From NCBI GenBank assembly GCA_903925445.1, contig CAIYFE010000313.1:1-5638 (forward strand): 5,638 nt of DNA. Direction: 5' to 3'. Each line of letters starts with the position of its first letter. Within the stretch, counting starts at the first letter, position 1. The notes below the pieces were generated by a model. It saw nothing but the letters and a program-made list of their open reading frames with translations, did no database searches and was not told the origin of the DNA. This DNA is from an uncultured Burkholderiales bacterium. GTDB lineage: Bacteria > Pseudomonadota > Gammaproteobacteria > Burkholderiales > Burkholderiaceae_C. The position numbers and the translations under genes were made by a program. Shown piece by piece: positions 1 through 5,635 of the stretch.

Positions 1-1
1 G

Positions 2-1261
2 TTTGATCACCAAGGCGATTATTTGGCGTCCGAAGGTGTCAGCCCCTTGTACAGCGAAGCAGATTTTTCCAATCCTCAGAAAAAAGCCAACGAGTGGGGC
101 TACCCCGATCGAGACTTGTTGGCGTTCATGGCCGAGAAGTTGGCGCATGCGCCCACTGCGCCCAGCCTCAGCATTGTGCAAACCATGAGCATGCACACGC
201 CGTTTTTATTTCCAGAAATTGAGGCCTACCGCAAAAAGGTAGACGCGCGGCTGGATCAACTCCGCGTGCCGGGCGACCAGAGGGCAGCTTATCAATCGCA
301 GCGCGACATATTTGCGAGTGTTTTGTACACCGATGACGCCTTGCGACAGTTCTTCGCACGCATGGCGCAGACGCCGCAGTGGCGCAACACGGTTGTGGTG
401 ATCACCGGAGATCACCGCTTGCCAGAGTTGCCCATGGACACACGGCTGGAGCGCTACCACGTGCCATTGATCGTGGCCTCTGAGATGCTCGTGGCGCCTC
501 GAAAGATTCGAGCCATTTCATCGCACTTTGACATTGCACCTTCGTTGCTGGCCATGTTGTCGCAACAGTACGGGTATGAAACACCTGCCACGGTGTCGTG
601 GTTGGGCACGGGCTTGGACACCAGCACCACATTTCGCAACCTGCACGCCTTGGCACTCAAGCAAACCAAAGCCAGCCTGAACGATTACGTGTCGGGGCTT
701 TTTTACTTGGGGCAAGACCAGCTTTACCAAATCACGGACAACTTGGTGCCTGCACCCATCACCGACGATGCCACATTGGCGCGACTGCGTGCTGAATTCA
801 ACACCTTCGAAGCCGGACTTGCAACACTTGAGCATGCCCAACGACTGACACCCGTTGCCGATGCAAATCTGCGCGTGCGCTATCAGGCCGAGCAGCGCAC
901 GCTGGAGCCGCTGGGGCCTGTGGCGCAGCTATCGGGCGTGGTGGTCAGCGATACCCGTTTGACGCTGCTGTCAAAAGACGAATTGCAAGTCCAAGCGGTG
1001 TTTGCCAACCAAGATGCAAAACCTTCGCGTGTTTTTGTGCCTTTGGTGGTCGTGTCGGATGCACAAGGCCAACAAGTGGCGGAAGCGTCAGGCAAAGCCG
1101 TGCAGTTGGCAAAAAGCGAAACGCAAACCCTCACCGTCAACTTGAAGCTGGCAGCGCAGCGCGACGCCAAAGCCGCTTACTTTGTTTCATTCATTGTTTC
1201 TGATCCAGACACCGGCAAATCCATTGGGCACGGTCAATACCATGTGGCTTGGCAAAAATAG
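2..1261 (+). CDS. LTA-synthase-like sulfatase/phosphotransferase, C-terminal part (5' end outside the window)
   Basis: The frame is open from base 2 to the TAG at 1259-1261, giving 419 visible residues; the start lies upstream. The protein fits the lipoteichoic-acid-synthase-like branch of the alkaline phosphatase/sulfatase superfamily. Visible family signatures are EWGYPD near residue 32, MSMHTPF (His about 65), the metal-ligand GDH (Asp-His about 137-138), YHVPLIV (about 152-158), and SSHFDIAPSLL (about 173-183). The expected membrane helices and the catalytic Thr would lie in the missing N-terminal part. After the catalytic fold there are about 200 residues with many short beta-like stretches, probably an extra periplasmic domain. 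Family members transfer phosphoglycerol or phosphoethanolamine groups, or hydrolyse such esters, on the outer face of the inner membrane; the substrate here cannot be read. The 3' end overlaps the next gene by 20 bases, suggesting translational coupling. The family call is firm; the exact activity is not. Confidence 0.85.
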   Translation, partial: FDHQGDYLASEGVSPLYSEADFSNPQKKANEWGYPDRDLLAFMAEKLAHAPTAPSLSIVQTMSMHTPFLFPEIEAYRKKVDARLDQLRVPGDQRAAYQSQRDIFASVLYTDDALRQFFARMAQTPQWRNTVVVITGDHRLPELPMDTRLERYHVPLIVASEMLVAPRKIRAISSHFDIAPSLLAMLSQQYGYETPATVSWLGTGLDTSTTFRNLHALALKQTKASLNDYVSGLFYLGQDQLYQITDNLVPAPITDDATLARLRAEFNTFEAGLATLEHAQRLTPVADANLRVRYQAEQRTLEPLGPVAQLSGVVVSDTRLTLLSKDELQVQAVFANQDAKPSRVFVPLVVVSDAQGQQVAEASGKAVQLAKSETQTLTVNLKLAAQRDAKAAYFVSFIVSDPDTGKSIGHGQYHVAWQK

Positions 1262-2212
1262 CTTGAAACATCTGGGGGCATGGCTGGTTGGGCTGGCAAT
1301 TTTTTCAGCCCATGCGCATCGCGCGATTTGGATGTGGGAAGCAGACTCTTACGCCATGCTCGAACATGCAGAGCTTGCGCAAAACGACATCGCTTTTTTG
1401 CAAAGCAAGGGCATTGGCACTTTGTATTTGTACGCCGATGCCTACCAAGGCCGCAATTTATTGGTCGAGCAGCCGCAAACCTATGCCGCCTTGATTGAGC
1501 GTTTGCACAAGGCTGGCTTTGAAGTTCACGCTTGCTGGGCTCGTGGTATTTGCACACCGAGCGCTATGTGCTGCCCGAGCAGCAACGAAAAGCGCACCAA
1601 ATGCTGCAACGCGTCATTCGATACAACGCGCAAGTCAAAACCATTCAACAGTTTGATGGCGTCAGCTTGGACATCGAGCCGCATTTGCTGGATGCTTGGG
1701 ACACGCAAAAAACATATCTGCTTGAGCAATTTGTGCAGCTGAGCCAAGCACTCATGCAGCTCAAGGTGCAAGCGCATGCATCGTTCAAACTGGGAGCTGC
1801 CATTCCATTTTGGTTTGATGCAATTGCCATTGAGTCGCGGGGCACCACCCAAATGCTCAATCAGCATTTGCAAGACATTTACGACTACGTCGTGTTGATG
1901 GATTACCGCGACCACGCACAAGGCGCTGACGGAATCTTGAGCCACGCCCAAGATGAATTGGCTTATGCGCAACGCATTGGCAAATCGGTGTGGATTGGCG
2001 TTGAAACGGGCGCGAATGAAATTGAAAAAGTCAGCTTCCATCACCTGCGCGAAGCAGACATGGAGCGTGAGCTCGATCTGGTCAATGCCGCGTTGGCCTC
2101 ACATGCAGAATTTGGTGGCGTGGTGATTCACCACTTTTCGACGTATCGGCAATGGGTGCAGCGCCTGGACCCTTCCTCGCTCAAGCAAGATTCAAATTCA
2201 AACGCTCCGTGA
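1242..2212 (+). pseudogene. Secreted TIM-barrel, glycoside-hydrolase-like protein, disrupted by a -1 frameshift
   Basis: Two reading frames join into one protein. The first runs from ATG 1242 in phase 0 up to about 1530. The second continues in phase 2 from about 1532 to the TGA at 2210-2212. Adding one base gives 323 residues, a sensible full length. The N-terminus has a hydrophobic signal-like stretch (WLVGLAIFSAHA) with a possible cleavage after AHA. The body shows barrel-strand motifs: GIGTLYLYAD, then FDGVSLDIEPHLL with a DxE acidic pair typical of GH18-like barrels, then YVVLMDYRD, VWIGVETG and GGVVIHHFSTYRQW. I therefore infer a periplasmic or exported polysaccharide-active enzyme, with the Asp and Glu of SLDIEP as candidate catalytic residues; the substrate is unknown. 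The ATG overlaps the sulfatase stop by 20 bases, so the two were probably one operon. Unrepaired, phase 0 ends at 1742 with a Cys-rich nonsense tail, and phase 2 could only start at a TTG at 1532. It could be a true pseudogene or a sequencing error. Confidence 0.65.
1523..1545 (+). other. Frameshift site in the barrel gene (apparent loss of one T)
   Basis: Phase 0 reads sensibly through GFEVHA and then turns into ARGICTPSAMCC. Phase 2 has a stop at 1520-1522 and becomes sensible from LLGSWYLHTERYVLP. The switch must therefore lie just after 1522. One extra T in the TT at 1532-1533 would restore HALLGSWYLHTER. No slippery heptamer of the X-XXY-YYZ kind is present, so programmed -1 frameshifting is unlikely. 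A short-homopolymer read error or a real deletion both fit. Confidence 0.7.
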
Positions 2213-2627
2213 GCTGGCTGTAAGTCAAGCGCGAAACTTCTGCACGCAAAGCGGCCTCGCTGAGCAATTGGTCGGCAGCAGTTTGTGCGGCCTGGAGCTC
2301 TTCAGACAATTCAGACTTCAAACTGTTGATGCGTTGCTGCACGGCATTCAAGCGTTTTTTCAAATCGGCTTCTACTTCGAGTTGAGCGCAAAGCACGTGG
2401 GTTTTTGCCGAGATGCCCGTCCACGACTGAGTCAAGGGATCGGCGCTGTTGCGGCTGAGGTGATGAAAGACCTCAGAAATCAAGGGGTGCGTGGACGTTT
2501 CTGGCGTCAAAAACGCGTCAGAAGCAGCATCGTTGTGGCCGTTTTCTCGTTGAAGTGCATGAATGCGCGTTGAATGAAACGACGGGTGCGAGCCATCTTT
2601 TTTCTGAGCCAGAGATTCGAAATCCAT
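2181..2627 (-). CDS. Hypothetical protein with C-terminal coiled coil
   Basis: This is a 148-residue protein that I do not recognise. It starts at the ATG at 2627 and stops at the TGA complementary to 2181-2183. Residues 1-80 are polar, rich in His, Ser and Thr, and probably weakly structured. Residues about 82-145 are Ala/Leu/Glu/Gln-rich with heptad-like spacing (LKKRLNAVQQRINSLKSEL), predicting a long helix or coiled coil that may drive oligomerisation. There is no signal peptide or membrane segment, so it is probably cytoplasmic. Codon use is like that of its neighbours and the frame is clean for its whole length, which supports a real gene. No good Shine-Dalgarno sequence precedes the ATG; the leader is AT-rich. 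Its last 32 bases overlap the 3' end of the convergent barrel gene. A shorter start further in cannot be excluded. Confidence 0.65.
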   Translation of the reverse strand: MDFESLAQKKDGSHPSFHSTRIHALQRENGHNDAASDAFLTPETSTHPLISEVFHHLSRNSADPLTQSWTGISAKTHVLCAQLEVEADLKKRLNAVQQRINSLKSELSEELQAAQTAADQLLSEAALRAEVSRLTYSQLTERLNLNLA

Positions 2628-2660
2628 TTATTTTGTTCAAAAGAGCAAGCGATTTTGGAT

Positions 2661-2690
2661 TTTAAAGAGGCAAATCAATAAAAATGACAA
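2661..2690 (-). promoter_or_regulatory. Candidate sigma70 promoter for the coiled-coil gene
   Basis: On the minus strand TTGTCA (2690-2685) resembles a -35 box with five of six consensus bases. After an 18-base spacer, TTTAAA (2666-2661) could serve as the -10 box with four of six matches. Transcription would begin near 2654, leaving a leader of about 27 bases before the ATG at 2627. The position in an AT-rich divergent gap supports it, but such motifs are easily found by chance in AT-rich DNA. Confidence 0.35.
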
Positions 2691-2710
2691 AATAGACAAT
2701 TAAATTTAAT
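2684..2710 (+). promoter_or_regulatory. Candidate sigma70 promoter for the MASE1-like membrane gene
   Basis: ATGACA (2684-2689) matches the -35 consensus at five of six bases. TTTAAT (2705-2710) matches the -10 consensus at five of six. The spacer is only 15 bases, shorter than ideal. The start point would be near 2717, leaving about 20 bases of leader with the AAGGG ribosome site. The -35 box overlaps the -35 box of the divergent minus-strand candidate, so the two promoters may compete. Confidence 0.3.
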
Positions 2711-2727
2711 CAAAGCCAGTTGGGTTC

Positions 2728-2732
2728 AAGGG
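2728..2732 (+). promoter_or_regulatory. Ribosome binding site that decides the GTG start at 2738
   Basis: AAGGG lies five bases before the GTG at 2738-2740, a good Shine-Dalgarno placement. The frame is open further upstream to a TTG at 2720, but no comparable ribosome site precedes that codon. The GTG start gives the N-terminus MKIELEKYVSTKN, directly before the first membrane helix. Confidence 0.5.
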
Positions 2733-2737
2733 TCAGT

Positions 2738-3322
2738 GTGAAGATCGAATTAGAAAAATATGTGAGCACCAAAAACGTCCTGATTGCTTTGCTTTCAGGA
2801 CTTTTGATTTTCTTGTCGCTCAAAATCAACCGCTCTTTAGATGCTGTTTTTTTACTTGCGCCGGGCATCAGTTGGTTGTTTTTTCCTGCGGGCGTTAAAT
2901 TGTTATTGGTGTTGCTGGGTCGCTTTCCAGCGGTTGTGGGTATGTTTTTTAGCAGCCTGATGGTTGGATTGAGCAATTGGGCGAGCCAAAGCATTTGGAC
3001 GATTGTTTATATATCGTTTGTCAGCGTTGCTTGTTATCCGGGTGCAACCACCATTTGTCAAAAATTATTCGGCATATTGAATGACTTTACCCAAGTCAGA
3101 TATTGGCACATCGCCGTTTTATCTTTGGTCGCAACCTTGATGGATGTGTTGATTCACCAGCTCATCTATTTTTCACACGGCTGGACAAATTGGATCGATT
3201 ATTTGAACCAAAGCGTTGCCGTGGCGGGCGGAGATTTTTTGGGTTGTTTTGTCGTGATTTCTGCGTTCAATGCAGTGCTGGGGCAGCTGCGCCTCCATGC
3301 CAAAACAACAGCCGCTCCATGA
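2738..3322 (+). CDS. Integral membrane protein, stand-alone MASE1-like sensor domain
   Basis: This 194-residue, strongly hydrophobic protein has about six membrane helices, near residues 13-30, 34-60, 63-78, 85-101, 122-145 and 157-184. The stretch FFPAGVKLLLVLLGRFPAVVG in helices 2-3 and the segment GGDFLGCFVVISAFNA in the last helix resemble MASE1, the membrane sensor domain normally fused to histidine kinases, GGDEF or EAL proteins. Here the protein ends right after the last helix with a short polar tail, so no signalling output domain is attached. It may sense or bind a ligand, act with a partner encoded elsewhere, or have another role; the MASE1 likeness comes from pattern recognition and is not certain. 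GTG at 2738 is chosen for its AAGGG site. The last coding bases form one arm and the loop of a hairpin that probably terminates the converging channel gene. Confidence 0.65.
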   Translation: MKIELEKYVSTKNVLIALLSGLLIFLSLKINRSLDAVFLLAPGISWLFFPAGVKLLLVLLGRFPAVVGMFFSSLMVGLSNWASQSIWTIVYISFVSVACYPGATTICQKLFGILNDFTQVRYWHIAVLSLVATLMDVLIHQLIYFSHGWTNWIDYLNQSVAVAGGDFLGCFVVISAFNAVLGQLRLHAKTTAAP

Positions 3323-3327
3323 GCGGC
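3301..3327 (-). terminator. Intrinsic terminator for the ion channel gene, overlapping the stop codon of the convergent gene
   Basis: GCCGCTC (3311-3317) and GAGCGGC (3321-3327) form a perfect seven-base-pair GC-rich stem with a CAT loop. Read on the minus strand, the stem begins 14 bases after the channel stop codon and is followed by TGTTGTTTTG, a usable U-rich tract. On the plus strand the stem is followed by GGTAAAAACAC, with no U tract. It should therefore act mainly on minus-strand transcripts. The TGA of the membrane gene (3320-3322) lies in the loop and second arm. Confidence 0.6.
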
Positions 3328-3340
3328 GGTAAAAACACAA

Positions 3341-4297
3341 TCAAAGGTTTGAAAAGCGTCGCTTGATCTCGTCGTCAGAAAGCTGCGAAAGCTTGTCGGT
3401 GGTGGTTGCATCCAGCCAGCCATTTTGCATGAGCTGCGTCAGCAAAACGCGTTTGTTGGTCAAAGCGTGGCCGTGCTCTTTTTCTTCGATGAAAAATAAA
3501 TTCATCACCGTGCGACCCACAATCGTGATCAACACGCCAAACAAAATCAAACCAAACATGAAGGTAATGAACGCGATCACGCGACCGCCAATCGTGACGG
3601 GAATGCCTTCGGCATAGCCCATGATGGCCAAAATACACCACCACATCGTGGCCGGAATGGAGGTGAAAAATTGTTTGTCTTCTGGAATGGCAATGCCCGT
3701 CAGCGGGTCGGTGGGCACAAACGCCTCTTCTTGTCCTTGCTCGACCATGTGCGTGGTGCCCACATGCATGGCTTCGCTGGTGTACAGACTTCCCTCCACG
3801 TAATACAGCAAAGAGCTGCAAATCATGATGATTGAAAAAAAGGCGGTGAAATATATTTTTAAATTGGTCCAAACGGGATTGATTTCCACGCTGGGATCTT
3901 TGGCTTGATGCAGCGTGTTTTTGGCCATTTTGAGCACTCGCAACACACGCAGCACGCGAAACGAGCGAATGAATTTAGAGCTTTGCAAGATCGATAAATT
4001 GATGATTTGCAGCATGGTTGGCAAGATCGATATCAGATCTACCAAGCCCCAAAAACTCACAATATATTTGATGCGATTTTCGGCATAGTAAATATTGCCA
4101 ACATAATCGAGCGTGAAGAAAATAACGGCAATATATTCAATCGTTCGAAACCAAAACGCCATCGTGGGCGTTAAATCTTGAATGGTTTCAAAAGCCAAAG
4201 TCAGACAAGAGGTGATGATCCAAAAATTAATGACCGACACCCAAAGAACGAATGCACGTGAGCTAGGTTTTGTGAATGCGTCTCGACTGAACTGCAT
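3341..4297 (-). CDS. Voltage-gated-type ion channel (Ion_trans family) with non-canonical selectivity filter
   Basis: This 318-residue inner-membrane channel subunit should work as a tetramer. Segments are S1 about 17-36, S2 52-72, S3 79-100 with the bacterial signature ENRIKYIVSFWGLVDLISILP, and S4 107-125. S4 carries Arg111, Arg114, Arg117, Arg120 and Lys123, one charge every third residue, so a voltage sensor appears intact. S5 is about 145-166, followed by a long acidic extracellular loop (167-210), the pore helix with WW at 219-220, S6 at 237-265, and a soluble tail rich in Glu, Lys and Asp. Potassium channels of this type carry TVGYGD at the filter; here the place reads IMGYAEGIPVT and is about two residues shorter after WW. 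Potassium selectivity therefore cannot be assumed. The ATG at 4297 has GGGGA nine bases upstream. The gene lies 146 bases downstream of hppD on the same strand and probably has its own promoter. The family call is firm; the ion is unknown. Confidence 0.93.
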   Translation of the reverse strand: MQFSRDAFTKPSSRAFVLWVSVINFWIITSCLTLAFETIQDLTPTMAFWFRTIEYIAVIFFTLDYVGNIYYAENRIKYIVSFWGLVDLISILPTMLQIINLSILQSSKFIRSFRVLRVLRVLKMAKNTLHQAKDPSVEINPVWTNLKIYFTAFFSIIMICSSLLYYVEGSLYTSEAMHVGTTHMVEQGQEEAFVPTDPLTGIAIPEDKQFFTSIPATMWWCILAIMGYAEGIPVTIGGRVIAFITFMFGLILFGVLITIVGRTVMNLFFIEEKEHGHALTNKRVLLTQLMQNGWLDATTTDKLSQLSDDEIKRRFSNL

Positions 4298-4373
4298 CGT
4301 TCGATTTCCCCGTCTGGTTTAAATAAGTTTCAGCGATGAATGCGGGGAAGAATCTTATCAGTTGGAGCAACTA

Positions 4374-4414
4374 CGAATATCTGTTCATTTAATAAAACAG
4401 AACAATGGTATTCG
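4374..4414. repeat. Nested inverted repeat in the hppD-channel gap
   Basis: CGAATA-TCTGTT (4374-4385) is mirrored by AACAGA (4396-4401) and TATTCG (4409-4414). The inner six-base arms flank a 10-base AT-rich loop, and the outer arms are separated from the inner ones by an extra ACAATGG on one side only. There is no T run directly after it on either strand, so it is a poor intrinsic terminator. It could be an operator for the channel gene or a weak processing hairpin after hppD. Confidence 0.4.
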
Positions 4415-4419
4415 TTCAA
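4391..4419 (-). promoter_or_regulatory. Candidate promoter for the ion channel gene
   Basis: On the minus strand TTGAAC (4419-4414) and TTTATT (4396-4391) each match four of six consensus bases, with a 17-base spacer. The start point would be near 4384, giving a leader of about 86 bases. The elements lie inside the nested inverted repeat at 4374-4414, so a protein binding that repeat would block them. The rest of the 4298-4443 gap is AT-rich with no other recognisable signal except the GGGGA ribosome site at 4311-4307. Confidence 0.25.
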
Positions 4420-4443
4420 TAACCGTAAACAAAAGAATATTTT

Positions 4444-5517
4444 TTAGGTTTTGATCACCCCGCGTCGCATTTGATCGCGCTCTAAAGACTCAAACAGGGC
4501 TTTGAAATTGCCTTCGCCAAAACCTTCATCGTTTTTGCGTTGAATGAATTCAAAGAAAACGGGCCCCAGCAAGGTTTGAGAAAAAATTTGTAGCAACAAT
4601 TTCTTTTCACCCTGCGCGGTTGAGCCGTCCAACAAAATACCCCGCGCTTGCAGCTCGGCCACAGGTTCGCCATGCATGGGCAAACGCGAGTTGAGCATTT
4701 CATAATAAATATCGTTGGGTGCGGTCATCAGCGGGATGCCCGCCATTTGAAGCGCGTCCACACTGGCCAATAAATCGTCGCAACTCAGGGCAATGTGTTG
4801 AATGCCTTCGCCATTGAATTGCATCAAAAATTCTTCGATTTGTCCGCCACTTTGACCCGATTCTTCATTCAACGGAATGCGAATCAAACCATCGGGCGCG
4901 GTCATGGCACGGCTGGTCAACCCGGTGTATTGGCCCTGAATGTCGAAATAACGGATTTCACGAAAGTTGAATATCTTTTCGTAAAACGCACCCCAAAACG
5001 CCATGCGCCCTTTGTAGACGTTGTGCGTCAGATGATCGATTTTTTTAAAACCATGCCCCAGCGGGTGACGGTCCACACCGTCTAAAAACTCAAAATCGAT
5101 GTCGTAAATGCTTTTGCCCTCTTCAAACCGATCAATCAAATACAGCGGCGCACCGCCAATGCCTTTGATGGCCGGCAGTCGAAGCTCCATGGGCCCCGTC
5201 GGCACTTCAACCGGTTGAGCGCCCATTTCCAACGCGCGGGCGTAGGCCTTGTGTGAATCTTTGACGCGAAAAGCCAACGCACAGGCGCAGGGGCCGTGTT
5301 CGGCAGCAAAGTAACCAGCCAAGCTTTTGGGCTCTCGATTGACGATGAAATTGATATCGCCCTGGCGGTACAACACCACGTCTTTTGAGCGATGCCGTGC
5401 CACCAACGAAAACCCCATTTTTTCGAACAAAGGCTCCATCACCTGCGGCGCGGGCGAGGCGAATTCCACAAATTCAAAACCACACAAGCCCATTGGGTTG
5501 TCAAATAAATCAGCCAT
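4444..5517 (-). CDS. hppD: 4-hydroxyphenylpyruvate dioxygenase
   Basis: This cytoplasmic non-haem iron enzyme converts 4-hydroxyphenylpyruvate and oxygen to homogentisate and carbon dioxide, the second step of tyrosine breakdown after transamination. It is 357 residues long, the usual size for bacterial members, with two vicinal-oxygen-chelate halves. The three iron ligands are all visible: His162 in DHLTHNV, His241 in GIQHIALSCDD, and Glu323 in FFEFIQRKND, close to positions 161, 240 and 322 of the Pseudomonas enzyme. The C-terminal gate helix GFGEGNFKALFESLERDQMRRG is present. The ATG at 5517 is chosen because it gives MADLFDNPMG, the normal family N-terminus, and has GAAGG nine bases upstream. 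The frame is open to an ATG at 5583, but the added 22 residues look non-coding. No homogentisate dioxygenase or other tyrosine-pathway gene is in the window. No clear intrinsic terminator follows the TAA. Confidence 0.97.
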   Translation of the reverse strand: MADLFDNPMGLCGFEFVEFASPAPQVMEPLFEKMGFSLVARHRSKDVVLYRQGDINFIVNREPKSLAGYFAAEHGPCACALAFRVKDSHKAYARALEMGAQPVEVPTGPMELRLPAIKGIGGAPLYLIDRFEEGKSIYDIDFEFLDGVDRHPLGHGFKKIDHLTHNVYKGRMAFWGAFYEKIFNFREIRYFDIQGQYTGLTSRAMTAPDGLIRIPLNEESGQSGGQIEEFLMQFNGEGIQHIALSCDDLLASVDALQMAGIPLMTAPNDIYYEMLNSRLPMHGEPVAELQARGILLDGSTAQGEKKLLLQIFSQTLLGPVFFEFIQRKNDEGFGEGNFKALFESLERDQMRRGVIKT

Positions 5518-5578
5518 GTTTTTCTGCCTTCGCGTGAATAAGAGTGAATCACCAGCCCAAAGTTTGACAAAAAACCGC

Positions 5579-5591
5579 CGCACAATGTGCG
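5579..5591. promoter_or_regulatory. Perfect 13-base palindrome upstream of hppD, candidate operator
   Basis: CGCACA-A-TGTGCG is a perfect dyad with six-base arms, centred about 68 bases upstream of the hppD start codon. That is a plausible place for a regulator of tyrosine catabolism to bind. The core GCACAAT recurs 41 bases further upstream. The regulator identity is not visible; an Lrp/AsnC-type protein is one guess. Confidence 0.4.
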
Positions 5592-5618
5592 CGACATCGT
5601 TGCTTAAAAGGCGTATTT

Positions 5619-5635
5619 ATGCACAATTGATGCAT
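5619..5635. promoter_or_regulatory. Second dyad ATGCA-N7-TGCAT near the right edge, candidate operator
   Basis: ATGCA (5619-5623) and TGCAT (5631-5635) form five-base inverted arms around an AT-rich centre containing CAATTG. It shares GCACAAT with the palindrome at 5579-5591, and the two centres are 42 bases apart, about four helical turns. The window ends three bases later, so any divergent gene that would use this site is not visible. Confidence 0.3.

Noticed and set aside
518..841. Minus-strand open frame opposite the sulfatase
   Set aside because: It is a shadow of a gene with clear family motifs on the other strand; composition is not protein-like.
1526..2044. Long minus-strand open frame opposite the barrel gene
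   Set aside because: It is rich in Cys, His and Gln, has no family motif, and mirrors the strongly coding plus strand; a shadow frame.
2507..2596. Minus-strand 29-residue frame beginning MARTRRFIQRAFMHFNE within the coiled-coil gene
   Set aside because: It looks like a basic N-terminus and raised the idea of a frameshifted start, but it has no ribosome site, stops after 29 codons, and the main frame is clean throughout.
2720..2737. TTG start at 2720 for the membrane protein
   Set aside because: There is no ribosome site before it, whereas the GTG at 2738 has AAGGG five bases upstream.
3375..3872. Second minus-strand frame of 165 codons within the channel gene
   Set aside because: It is a His/Arg-rich shift of the channel frame, and the channel frame carries all family motifs.
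5565..5570. Perfect TTGACA on the plus strand as a -35 box for a divergent gene
   Set aside because: No acceptable -10 box lies 16-18 bases downstream (the place reads GC-rich), so the match is probably chance.
5518..5583. In-frame extension of hppD to an ATG at 5583, adding 22 residues
   Set aside because: The added residues are unlike any hppD N-terminus, the ATG at 5517 has a good ribosome site, and the extension would run through a palindromic candidate operator.
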